Shown: piece after piece, positions 52,085 to 60,871 of the stretch
Layout of the letters: every line of letters begins with the position of its first letter
Position numbering within the stretch: the stretch's first letter is position 1
Assembly: GCA_017547655.1 (NCBI GenBank)
Contig: JAFYPF010000027.1
Coordinates: 25,176-89,175 of the forward strand
DNA: 64,000 nucleotides
From: Clostridia bacterium
Lineage (GTDB): Bacteria > Bacillota > Clostridia > Oscillospirales > CAG-272
Reading direction: 5' to 3'
Notes under the pieces: model-generated
Database searches by the model: none
Told to the model about the DNA's origin: nothing
The model's input: only the letters and a program-made list of their open reading frames with translations
Program-made: the position numbers and the translations under genes

Positions 52085-54073
52085 ATGGCAGAAAAGAAAG
52101 TAGTTTATGATGACAACAGTATATCAAGCTTAAAAGGTGCGGACCGTGTAAGACTGAAACCTGCGGTTATATTTGGCTCTGACGGACTTGAGGGCTGTGA
52201 GCATTCGGTATTTGAAATATTGTCAAACTCTGTCGATGAAGCGAGAGAGGGATATGGCGATAAGATTATTATTACTGTTTTTGCCGACCATTCGATTGAG
52301 ATTGAGGACTTCGGAAGAGGTGTTCCTCTGGGTTATAATGAAAAAGAGAAGAGATATAACTGGGATTTAGTATACAACGATTTGTATTCGGGCGGTAAAT
52401 ATCTTAACAATGCTGACGGCGCATATAAGTACTCATTGGGTACGAACGGCCTCGGCGCCTGTGCTACGCAGTATTCATCGGAGTATATGAAAGTTCGTTC
52501 TTTTAAAGGGAACGAAGTTTCCGAAATGAATTTTAAAAAGGGCAAACCGAGCGGCAAATTTTCCGTAAGAGAAATGGAAAAGAAAGATAAGAAGCACGGT
52601 ACTATTGTTAAGTGGAAACCTGACCTTGAAGTTTTTACCGATATAAATATTCCGCTTGATTTCTTTACCGAGATGTTGAGAAAACAGTCGGTTGTTAATG
52701 CTGGAATTAAGTTCGAATTCAAGTACGAGAACGAGAACGGCAAGTTTGAGACTTATGAATTTATTTACGAAAACGGTATATCCGATTATGTTGTTGAGCT
52801 TGCAGGGGAAAATACTTTGACTCAACCTGTTTTATGGAGTTATGAGGACAGAGGGAGAGACAGAGAAGATAAAGATGATTATGATTTGAAAGCAGAGATT
52901 GCGTTCTGTGCATCAAACACCAATAAGGCTATAGAGTATTATCACAACTCCAGTTTTCTCGAACACGGCGGTTCTCCAGACAAAGCTGTGAAGAATGCAT
53001 TTTTGTACGAGGTTGATAAGTTTTTAAAGAATTCCGGCAAATATCTTAAGAATGAATCTAAAATAAGCTTTAATGATATTGAAGACTGTTTGGTCTTGGT
53101 TTCAAACAGCTTTTCCACACAGACGTCATATGCCAACCAGACTAAAAAAGCGATAAACAACGTATTTATTGCAGACAGTATGACGGCATTCCTTAAGCGC
53201 AATTTAGAGGTTTATTTTAAAGAAAAGCCCATTGAAGCTGAAAGGTTTGCTAATCAGGTTCTTGTGAACAAGAGAAGCCGTGAGAACGCCGAGAAGACGA
53301 GACTCAACCTGAAGAAGAAGCTTACGGGTACTATGGATGTTGCAAACCGTGTTGAAAAATACGTAGATTGCAGAACAAAGGACGGAAGTAAGCGTGAGCT
53401 GTATATAGTTGAGGGTGATTCGGCTATGGGTTCATGTAAATTAGGCCGTAATGCAGAATATCAAGCGATAATACCTGTCAGAGGTAAGACTCTTAACTGC
53501 TTGAAGAGTACTTATGATAAGATATTCAAGAACGATATTATTATAGACTTGCTTAAGGTTATCGGCTGTGGCGTTGAGATTAACACAAAGGTAAAGGGAG
53601 ATATTGTTCCGTTTGACCTTGACTCGCTCAATTGGTCAAAAATTATTATATGTACCGATGCAGACGAAGATGGTTTTCAGATTAGGACACTTATCTTGAC
53701 TATGTTTTACAGACTGCTTCCTACACTCATAAAAGAGGGAAGAGTTTATATTGCGGAATCACCGTTGTTTGAAATAACGTGCGGAGATGAGATATATTTT
53801 GCTTACAATGAGGTTGAGAAGCTTGAGATTATAAAGAGTCTCGGCAAGTCTAAATATACGTTACAGAGGTCAAAGGGACTTGGTGAAAACCAACCCGATA
53901 TGATGTGGCAGACAACAATGAACCCCGCCACAAGAAGATTGATAAAGGTAGAGCCTGCGAACGAAGAGGAAACCGAAAGGATATTCGAAACTCTTTTGGG
54001 AGATAATCTTGCAGAACGTAAGAGATTTATTACAATACACGGTAATGAATATTTGGCTGAAGCTGATATTTAA
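52085..54073 (+). CDS. Type IIA topoisomerase ATPase subunit, divergent GyrB/ParE-like
   Basis: The 662-residue subunit drives ATP-dependent strand passage with a partner A subunit. The GHKL ATPase has EILSNSVDEA (Asn/Glu/Asp of motif I), IEDFGRGVPLGY and LGTNGLGAC. The TOPRIM domain has IVEGDSAMGS with the catalytic Glu and CTDADEDGFQIRTL with the aspartate pair. The N-terminus RVRLKPAVIFGSDGLEGCEHS departs from the RKRPGMYIG pattern of standard GyrB, placing it in a divergent clostridial-type group, so gyrase versus topoisomerase IV is not clear. The expected adjacent A-subunit gene is absent; a zinc-ribbon gene follows. Confidence 0.9.
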   Translation: MAEKKVVYDDNSISSLKGADRVRLKPAVIFGSDGLEGCEHSVFEILSNSVDEAREGYGDKIIITVFADHSIEIEDFGRGVPLGYNEKEKRYNWDLVYNDLYSGGKYLNNADGAYKYSLGTNGLGACATQYSSEYMKVRSFKGNEVSEMNFKKGKPSGKFSVREMEKKDKKHGTIVKWKPDLEVFTDINIPLDFFTEMLRKQSVVNAGIKFEFKYENENGKFETYEFIYENGISDYVVELAGENTLTQPVLWSYEDRGRDREDKDDYDLKAEIAFCASNTNKAIEYYHNSSFLEHGGSPDKAVKNAFLYEVDKFLKNSGKYLKNESKISFNDIEDCLVLVSNSFSTQTSYANQTKKAINNVFIADSMTAFLKRNLEVYFKEKPIEAERFANQVLVNKRSRENAEKTRLNLKKKLTGTMDVANRVEKYVDCRTKDGSKRELYIVEGDSAMGSCKLGRNAEYQAIIPVRGKTLNCLKSTYDKIFKNDIIIDLLKVIGCGVEINTKVKGDIVPFDLDSLNWSKIIICTDADEDGFQIRTLILTMFYRLLPTLIKEGRVYIAESPLFEITCGDEIYFAYNEVEKLEIIKSLGKSKYTLQRSKGLGENQPDMMWQTTMNPATRRLIKVEPANEEETERIFETLLGDNLAERKRFITIHGNEYLAEADI

Positions 54074-54137
54074 TTATTGACAGTTATAGAAATAATTGTT
54101 ATAATTGTATTACAAATAAATGAAAAGGAGACATACT

Positions 54138-54545
54138 ATGGATTTTTGGGATGATGTATATAAGAAAGTATCTGATGCTGCGAATTATACAGCAAAAGAG
54201 ACGGGCAGATTGTCGGAGCTCGCGAAGGTTAAATACAACTTGATGCGCGAAAAGGCTAAATTGGAAGATGCATACAAAGAAATGGGTGAGCTTTATTATA
54301 ACCAGATGAAAACATCCGAGTATGACGACAAAAAGATTGCTTTGGCGTATGACAAGATAGAAAAATCTATTACAGAAATCGAAAGACTCAGCACACAGGT
54401 GAACGTTATAAACAACACAAAGATTTGCAAGAAGTGTGGAGAGAAATTAACAAAAGAGATGGTTTATTGCCCGAAATGCGGCGATGAATTTAAAGCCGAA
54501 CAGGAAGAAGCGAAAGAAGCTACCGGAACGACGACGGAAGAGTAA
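54138..54545 (+). CDS. Coiled-coil protein with C-terminal zinc ribbon
   Basis: The 135-residue product has a helical, charged N-terminal part (about 1-95, with repeated KETGRLSELAKVKYNLMREK-like heptads) and a zinc ribbon CKKCGEKLTKEMVYCPKCG (two CxxC pairs 17 residues apart). Such zinc-ribbon coiled-coil proteins are common in Clostridia and mostly uncharacterised. ATG 54138 has AAAAGGAG eight bases upstream; a start at 54120 would lack a site. It has its own terminator and lies 64 bases after the topoisomerase gene. Confidence 0.8.
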   Translation: MDFWDDVYKKVSDAANYTAKETGRLSELAKVKYNLMREKAKLEDAYKEMGELYYNQMKTSEYDDKKIALAYDKIEKSITEIERLSTQVNVINNTKICKKCGEKLTKEMVYCPKCGDEFKAEQEEAKEATGTTTEE

Positions 54546-54553
54546 AATAATAC

Positions 54554-54589
54554 AAAAAAGGGCTTAAGTTCTGAATAAGCCTTTTTTTT
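54554..54589 (+). terminator. Intrinsic terminator after the zinc-ribbon gene
   Basis: AAAAAAGGGCTTA (54554-54566) pairs with TAAGCCTTTTTTT (54576-54588), one G-U pair, with T-run. Confidence 0.85.
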
Positions 54590-54602
54590 ACGGAGACGAA
54601 TT

Positions 54603-56480
54603 ATGATAAGTATATCTTGCGAAAATATAAATATGACCTTTGGAAGCGAGGAGATTATAAAAAAAGTTTCTTTTGCACTTAATGAGGGTGAAAGATTGGG
54701 GATAGTTGGTGTAAACGGCGCCGGAAAGACTACTCTTTTTCGTATAATTACAGGTGAATACACTCAAACCGAAGGTAATGTTTATATTGCTAAAGATAAA
54801 ACACTTGGAATATTAGCGCAAGAAAGCGCTTTTGAAGATAGCGGAACTGTTTTGGGCGAAACTATTCTTGCAAAATCACAGCTTATCGAGATGGAAAAAG
54901 ATCTTGAGTTTTTGCGAAGAGAGATAGAAAGCGGAAATAACAGTCTTGCCGAAAGATATTCATCGCTACACGAACGTTTTACCAAGGATGGCGGATATGA
55001 GTTTCGCGGAAGAGTAAAGGGTACGTTGAAATATATGGGGTTTGACGAATCAATGTGGGATACTCGTATATCAAAGTTGAGCGGCGGTCAAAAGACAAGA
55101 CTTGCTATGGTTAGGCTTATATTGCGAGAACCTGACATAATGCTTCTTGACGAACCGACGAACCATCTTGATACTTGTTCGGTTGAGTGGTTGGAAGAGT
55201 TTTTGCGCACATATAAAAAGACAGTTTTGATTATATCGCACGACCGTTATTTTCTTGACAGAACTGCGACGAAAATTCTCGAGATAGAGAACGGTAAAAG
55301 CCAAATATACAATGGGAATTATACGCAGTATATAGAACAAAAGAAGACAGATAGAGAAATACAAGAAAGACATTATAAGAATCAACAAAGAGAGATTGCC
55401 CGAATTGAGAGTTATATAGAACAACAGAGACGGTGGAATCGCGAAAGAAATATAATTGCAGCAGAAAGCCGCCAAAAGCTCCTCGACAAAATGGAGAGGG
55501 TGAAACGGCCCGAGAATTTGCCCGAAAGCATCAGACTTCGATTTAACAAAGCGTCCGAGAGCGGGAATGATGTTTTGAAAGCAAAGGGGCTGTCGAAAGC
55601 GTTTGGTTCATTGAAGTTATTTCAAGACATTTCTTTTGAGATACACAAAAGAGAACACGTGTTTATAACAGGGCAAAACGGTTGCGGCAAATCAACTTTG
55701 ATAAAAATTCTTGCAGAAAAACTGCGAGCCGACACCGGTGTTATGGAATACGGGTACAACGTAAAGGTAGGATATTACGATCAGGAAAATCAGGAGTTAA
55801 GCGCTGATAATTCTGTTCTTGATGAATTATGGAATTCATATCCGAATTTAACTCAAACAGAAATGCGAAACGCTCTTGCCTTATTTTTGTTTAAGGGTGA
55901 TGATATTTTAAAAAAAGTATCAATGTTAAGCGGTGGTGAAAAAGCGAGATTAACGCTATGCAAGTTGATTTTGTCGAGAATGAATCTTCTTATACTTGAC
56001 GAACCTACAAACCACCTTGATATCAATTCGAGAGAGGCGTTAGAAAACGCACTTTTAGATTTTGATGGTACTATTATTGCAGTGTCGCACGATAGATATT
56101 TTCTCTCAAAACTTGCAAACAGGATATTAGATTTCGAAAAAGGTAACGTTTCTGATTTTATAGGCACTTATGAGCAGTTTTGCCAATATAAAAAGAATAG
56201 ACAAACGTCACACGAAGAGGAATCGAGGCTCGAAATTCAGTCGAGTTCAAAAGAGAGTTATCTGCAAAACAAGAGGGAGCTTGCGGAAATAAGAAAGCGT
56301 GAAAGAAAAATACAGCAAGCTAAAATTGAGTCTGAAAAGATTGAACAGATGCTTGTAGAGTTGGATGCTGATATTGATGCTTGTGCAACTGATTATGTAA
56401 AGTCCGCTGAATTGTGGCAAAAAAAAGAAGAACTTGAAACAAGGCTCCTTGAACTTTATGAGTTATTAGAGAGTGAATAA
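54603..56480 (+). CDS. ABC-F family ATPase (ribosome-associated type)
   Basis: ABC-F proteins bind the ribosomal E site and modulate stalled translation; they have two ATPase domains and no membrane helices. Domain one has Walker A GVNGAGKTTLF (about residue 38), signature LSGGQKTRLAMVRLIL and Walker B MLLDEPTNHLD. The inter-domain linker is long and charged (about residues 240-320). Domain two has GQNGCGKSTLI, LSGGEKARLTLCKLIL and LLILDEPTNHLD. A C-terminal coiled coil (about 545-625) resembles Uup/YdiF types. Length 625 residues. An antibiotic-resistance role cannot be inferred from sequence. Confidence 0.92.
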   Translation: MISISCENINMTFGSEEIIKKVSFALNEGERLGIVGVNGAGKTTLFRIITGEYTQTEGNVYIAKDKTLGILAQESAFEDSGTVLGETILAKSQLIEMEKDLEFLRREIESGNNSLAERYSSLHERFTKDGGYEFRGRVKGTLKYMGFDESMWDTRISKLSGGQKTRLAMVRLILREPDIMLLDEPTNHLDTCSVEWLEEFLRTYKKTVLIISHDRYFLDRTATKILEIENGKSQIYNGNYTQYIEQKKTDREIQERHYKNQQREIARIESYIEQQRRWNRERNIIAAESRQKLLDKMERVKRPENLPESIRLRFNKASESGNDVLKAKGLSKAFGSLKLFQDISFEIHKREHVFITGQNGCGKSTLIKILAEKLRADTGVMEYGYNVKVGYYDQENQELSADNSVLDELWNSYPNLTQTEMRNALALFLFKGDDILKKVSMLSGGEKARLTLCKLILSRMNLLILDEPTNHLDINSREALENALLDFDGTIIAVSHDRYFLSKLANRILDFEKGNVSDFIGTYEQFCQYKKNRQTSHEEESRLEIQSSSKESYLQNKRELAEIRKRERKIQQAKIESEKIEQMLVELDADIDACATDYVKSAELWQKKEELETRLLELYELLESE

Positions 56481-56517
56481 AAAACATATCCTCCAAGATT
56501 GGAGGATATGTTTTTTA
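56481..56517. terminator. Bidirectional terminator between the ABC-F and DUF378 genes
   Basis: AAAACATATCCTCCA (56481-56495) pairs with TGGAGGATATGTTTT, with A and T runs at the two sides. The right flank runs into the DUF378 stop. Confidence 0.88.
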
Positions 56518-56724
56518 TTCGTCTTCAAAAATTTCTTCACGACTTCTGAAAAGAAGTGAAATGCACCAGATTGCCGAGAGACCGACAACGGTGTATATTA
56601 TTCTGCTTATCAAGTCGGTTTGACCGCCGAAGAGCCAACTTACGAGATCGAATTTAAACAAACCAATACTGCCCCAGTTGAGTCCGCCGACTATGAGCAA
56701 AATTAATGATATTTTGTCAAGCAT
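56515..56724 (-). CDS. DUF378 family small membrane protein
   Basis: The 69-residue protein has two predicted helices. The first, LILLIVGGLNWGSIGLF, carries the GGLNWG motif that defines DUF378 (YuzA-type). The second is IIYTVVGLSAIWCISLLF. A short acidic tail follows (EEIFEDE). The function of the family is unknown. A GGAGCT-containing ribosome binding site precedes the ATG. It stands alone between terminators. Confidence 0.9.
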   Translation of the reverse strand: MLDKISLILLIVGGLNWGSIGLFKFDLVSWLFGGQTDLISRIIYTVVGLSAIWCISLLFRSREEIFEDE

Positions 56725-56815
56725 ATTTCCAGCTCCTTAAAATTAAATTTGAGCAATAATATGATTAACAAATTATCAGAAAAATATTCGTCTAAATAAA
56801 AAAGTTTTTTTAATA

Positions 56816-56842
56816 AAAACGCACACAAAAACGTGTGCGTTT
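56816..56842 (-). terminator. Intrinsic terminator of the DUF1700-DUF4097 pair
   Basis: AAACGCACAC and GTGTGCGTTT form a perfect stem around ACAAAAACG-type loop sequence. On the minus strand a TTTTTATT tail follows, so it ends the - strand transcript. Confidence 0.82.
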
Positions 56843-56847
56843 GGAGT

Positions 56848-57702
56848 TTATGCTTCAAAGGAGGGTGCAATTGTCGTAATAGTTACGTTACCTACACCGA
56901 CGTGAGCGTTAATAATGCCGTTTACCTCATCGTTTTCGATGGAGTATTTGCCGTTATACGTCTCATCGTTTATCTTGATTATTCCTGTTTCAGCTTCGAT
57001 TTCGTAATCGTAAATAATATTCGAGAGGGTAGAAAAATTAACATTTCCGTTTTCTGTTTTTAATTTAGCATTTGCGATAAATGCGTCATCTAAACTGATA
57101 TTTCCTTTTTTGATATAGAAATCCGTTAATGAAACAGTGGGTGTGCCCGAAAGTGTAATATTTCCTTGGTTGATTTTTACGTTGTAATCGCAAATTTGAT
57201 TGATATTATTAAATGAAACATTACCGTTTTCGATATCAATATCAAAGATTTTTATTTGAGCGCTTGCGGAAATATAAACATTTATTTTTCTTTCCGTATT
57301 GTGTTTATCGAGTCTGACAAAATCCCTAATGCCGTCAAAGGAAATGTTACCGCTTTCGGCTCTGCCGGAGAGAGCAGAAATAATGTCGTTTTCGATGTTG
57401 AATGATCTGTTGTTTGAGTATGCGGAATATTCGAGTGTGTTGAAGTTTATTATTTCAATATAATTCTTTTCAGCATTTCCGATGACATTAACATCAGTAT
57501 CTTTTAGTTTGATGTTAATCTTATTTGTGTTTTCCGGGGAGAATTCGACCGTTTCAATCAAATCACCGTTTTCAGTAAGCTCTTGTCTGTAAATCTTGAT
57601 GTTTTCTTTTTCAGCCAAGGCGACACTTTTATTTTTAATAACAATGCCGGTTAAAATTAAAATAACTGAAATAATAAGGAAAACTATAGAGGTTTTTTTC
57701 AT
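56848..57702 (-). CDS. DUF4097-like beta-repeat protein, membrane anchored
   Basis: One N-terminal transmembrane helix (about residues 5-23) precedes a chain of short beta-strand repeats with the pattern x-NGNVxFxN and xGNITLSG, recurring at about residues 115-260. This is the DUF4097 adhesin-like beta-helix pattern. Such proteins often follow DUF1700/HAAS-domain membrane proteins with a PadR regulator; here the DUF1700-like gene is directly upstream (one-base gap) but no PadR gene is seen. The biological role is unknown. Confidence 0.85.
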   Translation of the reverse strand: MKKTSIVFLIISVILILTGIVIKNKSVALAEKENIKIYRQELTENGDLIETVEFSPENTNKINIKLKDTDVNVIGNAEKNYIEIINFNTLEYSAYSNNRSFNIENDIISALSGRAESGNISFDGIRDFVRLDKHNTERKINVYISASAQIKIFDIDIENGNVSFNNINQICDYNVKINQGNITLSGTPTVSLTDFYIKKGNISLDDAFIANAKLKTENGNVNFSTLSNIIYDYEIEAETGIIKINDETYNGKYSIENDEVNGIINAHVGVGNVTITTIAPSFEA

Positions 57703-57703
57703 C

Positions 57704-58666
57704 TTACGCTTCCTCCTTTACTTGTTTTCCGAAGTAACATTTTGATAATTTTATACAGAATTTAAATAATTCAATAATTTTTTTAAATAAGAATGGAACA
57801 AGTCTTTTTACATAGTTATAGAGAAGAATGCTCAATAACATTGTAATCCCCAATGAGATTATGCCGATGCTAAGCTCGTACAACGCAATAGGGAGCAACT
57901 TAAAGCTCATATAAATTCCGTAACCTATAGGTATGATAGCAAAGCATACTCCTGCAACAACTGTACAGATATAAGCGATGGAAAAAGCAACAGATGATAA
58001 TATAAGAAGAGGAAAAAGCGCGCCGACAACGGCAAATGCAAGTGATGCAATTATAATTGCAACGGGCATGGTGGCTTTATACTTCTTGGGAGATATTTTT
58101 TTACGAATATTATTTAAAAGTATTTCGAGTTTTGATAACCTCTCCTCAAAAAGCATTTCAAAATCATATTCGGAAAGCTCTGCTGAGAATTCCTCATCTT
58201 GTTTATCTTGCAGAACGGGGATTCGTTCCATGGTTTCTGTCATTTCCTCGGCTTCGCGGATATGCTTGTCTATGTTGCGAGCCTTTGGGATTTCCATAGT
58301 GGGAACGTCATTATCTGCCGTGTCATTGGAAATATCACTTAAGACTTCGTCAAGTGATTCGGGTGCAACCTCGGGGGATTCCTTCGACATGGTATTTTGT
58401 ATATCTTTGATAATGTCTTCGACCGGAGCTGAAGCATTGACCGATGTATCTTGATTTTTTTTCGTTTTAACGTTTTCGAGGTTTTGTATTGATTTAATAA
58501 TTCCGTCGACGCCGCCTGCGCTTTCGATTACGCTGTCTATTTCATCGGAACTTTTGCCCTTGAAACAATCTTCAAAAATGTTTAAATGCTTATCAATAGA
58601 CTCTTTCGGCAAATTTATTTCAGCGAGTCTGTCTTTTATTGTAGCTAAGAAGATAAACTTTTCCAC
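57704..58666 (-). CDS. DUF1700-like (HAAS domain) membrane protein
   Basis: The first about 60 residues form a HAAS-type helical domain: FIFLATIKDRLAEINLPKES with IDKHLNIFEDCF. A long acidic, probably disordered linker follows (about 65-170). Four hydrophobic segments at about 195-300 are predicted membrane helices. HAAS/DUF1700 proteins act in membrane or stress signalling with a PadR repressor in Bacillota. The start is GTG at 58666 with GAGGAGG upstream. It heads a two-gene unit with the DUF4097-like protein. Confidence 0.8.
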   Translation of the reverse strand: MEKFIFLATIKDRLAEINLPKESIDKHLNIFEDCFKGKSSDEIDSVIESAGGVDGIIKSIQNLENVKTKKNQDTSVNASAPVEDIIKDIQNTMSKESPEVAPESLDEVLSDISNDTADNDVPTMEIPKARNIDKHIREAEEMTETMERIPVLQDKQDEEFSAELSEYDFEMLFEERLSKLEILLNNIRKKISPKKYKATMPVAIIIASLAFAVVGALFPLLILSSVAFSIAYICTVVAGVCFAIIPIGYGIYMSFKLLPIALYELSIGIISLGITMLLSILLYNYVKRLVPFLFKKIIELFKFCIKLSKCYFGKQVKEEA

Positions 58667-58703
58667 TTTATGAAAAACCTCCTCAAAAAAATAAGGTAAT
58701 CTG

Positions 58704-58732
58704 TTGTTTTAAGTAAAAAAATATGCTATAAT
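58704..58732 (+). promoter_or_regulatory. Promoter of trmB
   Basis: TTGTTT at 58704-58709, 17-base spacer, TATAAT at 58727-58732. It lies in the divergent spacer between the DUF1700-like gene and trmB. Confidence 0.6.
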
Positions 58733-58825
58733 ACTATTATAACACAAAAAAATAAAAAAGCAATAATATTATTGTCTTGTGTATACAAAAAATATATATA
58801 CATGATAAAAAAATGAGGATTTATT

Positions 58826-59440
58826 ATGAGAGCGAGAAAAAAGAAACACGGCGCTGAAAGACTTGAGGCAGTATCTAAATATTTTACAACTATTCCGGAG
58901 CTTGATTCGAACAAGGTTACGTATCTCGAGATTGGGTGCGGAAAAGGTAAATTTATAATTGAAAACGCAGAAAGAAACCCTGATATTAACTATATAGCAG
59001 TAGAAAAGGTGTCTGACGTTATATTGCTTGCGGCAGAAAAGGCTAATGATAGGGAACTAAAGAATATTAAATTTATGATTTGTGATGCAAAGGGATTAAC
59101 AGAGGTGTTTTTGCCGCATTCTGTTGATTACATATATTTGAATTTTTCGGATCCATGGCCTAAAGCGGGGCATTATAAGCGCAGATTGACATACAAGGCG
59201 TTTCTTGATGTGTATAGGCATATATTGAAAGAGGATGGTGCAATATTTTTTAAAACCGACAATGCGGGACTTTTTGAGTTTTCGCTCGAGCAGTTTACCG
59301 AAGACGGTTGGAATTTAAAAAATGTAACTTATGATTTGCATAACAGTGAGTTTGCGAAAGATAACATTATGACCGAGTATGAAAAGAATTTTTCAGAAAA
59401 AGGATTTAACATTCATAGACTTGAAGCATGGGTAAAATAA
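58826..59440 (+). CDS. trmB: tRNA (guanine-N7-)-methyltransferase
   Basis: TrmB makes m7G46 in the tRNA variable loop using SAM. The 204-residue protein has the SAM motif LEIGCGKGKFI at about residues 34-44, IAVEKVSD, and the substrate motif NFSDPWPKAGHYKRRLT near residue 109, which is diagnostic although Ser replaces the more common Pro and Gly replaces Arg. The C-terminal TEYEKNF block with the T-x-Y-E signature is present. GAGGA precedes ATG 58826. It is monocistronic with a terminator after it. Confidence 0.95.
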   Translation: MRARKKKHGAERLEAVSKYFTTIPELDSNKVTYLEIGCGKGKFIIENAERNPDINYIAVEKVSDVILLAAEKANDRELKNIKFMICDAKGLTEVFLPHSVDYIYLNFSDPWPKAGHYKRRLTYKAFLDVYRHILKEDGAIFFKTDNAGLFEFSLEQFTEDGWNLKNVTYDLHNSEFAKDNIMTEYEKNFSEKGFNIHRLEAWVK

Positions 59441-59473
59441 GACAAGACCACCGTACATTCGGTGGTCTTGTTA
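59440..59473. terminator. Bidirectional terminator between trmB and the dehydrogenase
   Basis: GACAAGACCACC (59441-59452) pairs with GGTGGTCTTGTT (59461-59472), with one G-U pair; A-rich on the left, T-rich on the right. Confidence 0.85.
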
Positions 59474-59493
59474 GTTGTTTTTTGATTATATTA

Positions 59494-60756
59494 TTATATT
59501 TCTTTTGCGTTCGCAAGAACGTACTTTTCAGCTTCAGCGCACCAAAGACCGTTGTTCTTTGCGATGATGTTTGCGAGATCTGCGAAGAAAGGATCTGTCT
59601 TTCCGAGTTCCGCAAAATCAGCAAGTGCGGTCATAGGAAGCGACTTGTGTGTATAGATAAGCTTCTTTGCGCCGGGGATTTTTGGGAGATTAAGTGTCGT
59701 GTCAACAACTGCATCAAGACCGCCGATGTGAGTAATCATACAAGAAGGATCGATAATACCCTTGTGAGCAAGTGTATTAGATTCGTTCATATCATCTGTA
59801 TTACCTCCACTGGTGCCAACGATGTGAGTTGAACCATAGTGAACGTTGTAGAAGTTGAACATCGCGGAGAACTTGGAGTCAACGGGACCTGCAAAGAAGT
59901 TAAGGCAACCGTCTCTGCCGAGGAGTCTGTCAGCCATTTCTACAACAGGTTTAACAGGAGCGAATACAAATACGTCATCAAAACCTTTTCCCTCGGTAAG
60001 TTCCATCAAATATGCATCAGCATCTTCGAGCTCTGCAGTGTTAACATAAACGAGCTTAACGCCGTTCTTTGCAGCATCTTCAACTGTAATGATTTCAGAA
60101 GCTCTGTTGAGTCTTGCAGTATCAATATCGGTAACAACAACAAGAGAAGGACGGGGATCAACGTGGATAGCATAGTCGATAGCGCCCATACCCATAGGAC
60201 CTGCACCCGCCATAATCGCGAGATTACCGCCTTTTTTGATGCCCATATCGTGAACGTAACTGCCGTTTGTTGTGTGATACTGTGCGTGGTATGCGCCGAT
60301 AATACAAGACATAGGTTCAGCCAATGAGCCATAGAAATACGCATCACCCTCGTAGGGAAGCAAACAATCCATTTCCATTACTTCGCGGGGAAGGATAACG
60401 TACTGCGCTGCGCCGCCGCACAAATTGTAAGAATAACCCGGAGCATCAAGTTTGCCTTGATAGTTTATAGCGGGCTGAATTGTGAATTTGTCACCTGCTT
60501 TATATTTATCTGCCCATTTTGTGCCGACTTCTACAATTTTACCGCAGAATTCGTGGCCGATAATAATGGGATTTTCAGCAACATTGTTGGGAACTCTTTT
60601 GTGTGCTGCGCCCTGAATTGCGGCCTTATATGAAGACATACAAATACTGTCAGAGACAATTTCAACAAGCACTTCATCATCTTTTATTTCAGGAAGTTCA
60701 AATTCGTCAAGTCGCAAATCGTTTACGCCGTAAAGTCTAACTGCTTTTGTTTTCAT
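59494..60756 (-). CDS. Zinc-binding alcohol dehydrogenase, sorbose-1-phosphate reductase-like
   Basis: The MDR-type enzyme has the GroES-like N-terminal domain with DSICMSSYKAA, whose cysteine takes the catalytic zinc position, and PIIIGHEFCGKIVEVG with the zinc-binding His-Glu. The Rossmann fold has AIMAGAGPMGMGAIDYA and VVVTDID. Overall resemblance is to L-sorbose-1-phosphate reductases, but that substrate is not certain. I start at ATG 60756 (420 residues, MKTKAVRLYG), with GAGG upstream, rather than the longer reading at 60801. No PTS or sugar-operon genes are adjacent. A consensus - strand promoter is at 60812-60840. Confidence 0.87.
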   Translation of the reverse strand: MKTKAVRLYGVNDLRLDEFELPEIKDDEVLVEIVSDSICMSSYKAAIQGAAHKRVPNNVAENPIIIGHEFCGKIVEVGTKWADKYKAGDKFTIQPAINYQGKLDAPGYSYNLCGGAAQYVILPREVMEMDCLLPYEGDAYFYGSLAEPMSCIIGAYHAQYHTTNGSYVHDMGIKKGGNLAIMAGAGPMGMGAIDYAIHVDPRPSLVVVTDIDTARLNRASEIITVEDAAKNGVKLVYVNTAELEDADAYLMELTEGKGFDDVFVFAPVKPVVEMADRLLGRDGCLNFFAGPVDSKFSAMFNFYNVHYGSTHIVGTSGGNTDDMNESNTLAHKGIIDPSCMITHIGGLDAVVDTTLNLPKIPGAKKLIYTHKSLPMTALADFAELGKTDPFFADLANIIAKNNGLWCAEAEKYVLANAKEI

Positions 60757-60811
60757 TTTAATGCCTCTTTCTTTCTGAATAATATTGCAAAACACAAACA
60801 TTTATGGTATT

Positions 60812-60840
60812 ATTATAACAGAGTTTTTTTGTATTGTCAA
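60812..60840 (-). promoter_or_regulatory. Consensus promoter of the zinc-binding dehydrogenase gene
   Basis: On the minus strand TTGACA (60840-60835) and TATAAT (60817-60812) are 17 bases apart. The divergent ligA promoter begins at almost the same place. Confidence 0.8.
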
Positions 60841-60859
60841 CGGAGTTTCGGTGTATAAT
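60829..60859 (+). promoter_or_regulatory. Probable promoter of ligA
   Basis: TATAAT at 60854-60859 is a clear -10; TTGTAT at 60829-60834 is a -35 candidate at a long 19-base spacing. It overlaps the divergent -35 of the dehydrogenase gene. Confidence 0.5.
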
Positions 60860-60871
60860 TCTAATAAATAA

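Noticed and set aside
51864-52127. 87-codon - strand frame overlapping the promoter and start of the topoisomerase gene
   Set aside because: It covers a consensus promoter and ribosome binding site used by the + strand gene, and lacks a good start of its own.
58726-58914. 62-codon - strand frame over the trmB promoter
   Set aside because: It overlaps the trmB start and a promoter, with hydrophobic low-complexity sequence and no ribosome binding site.
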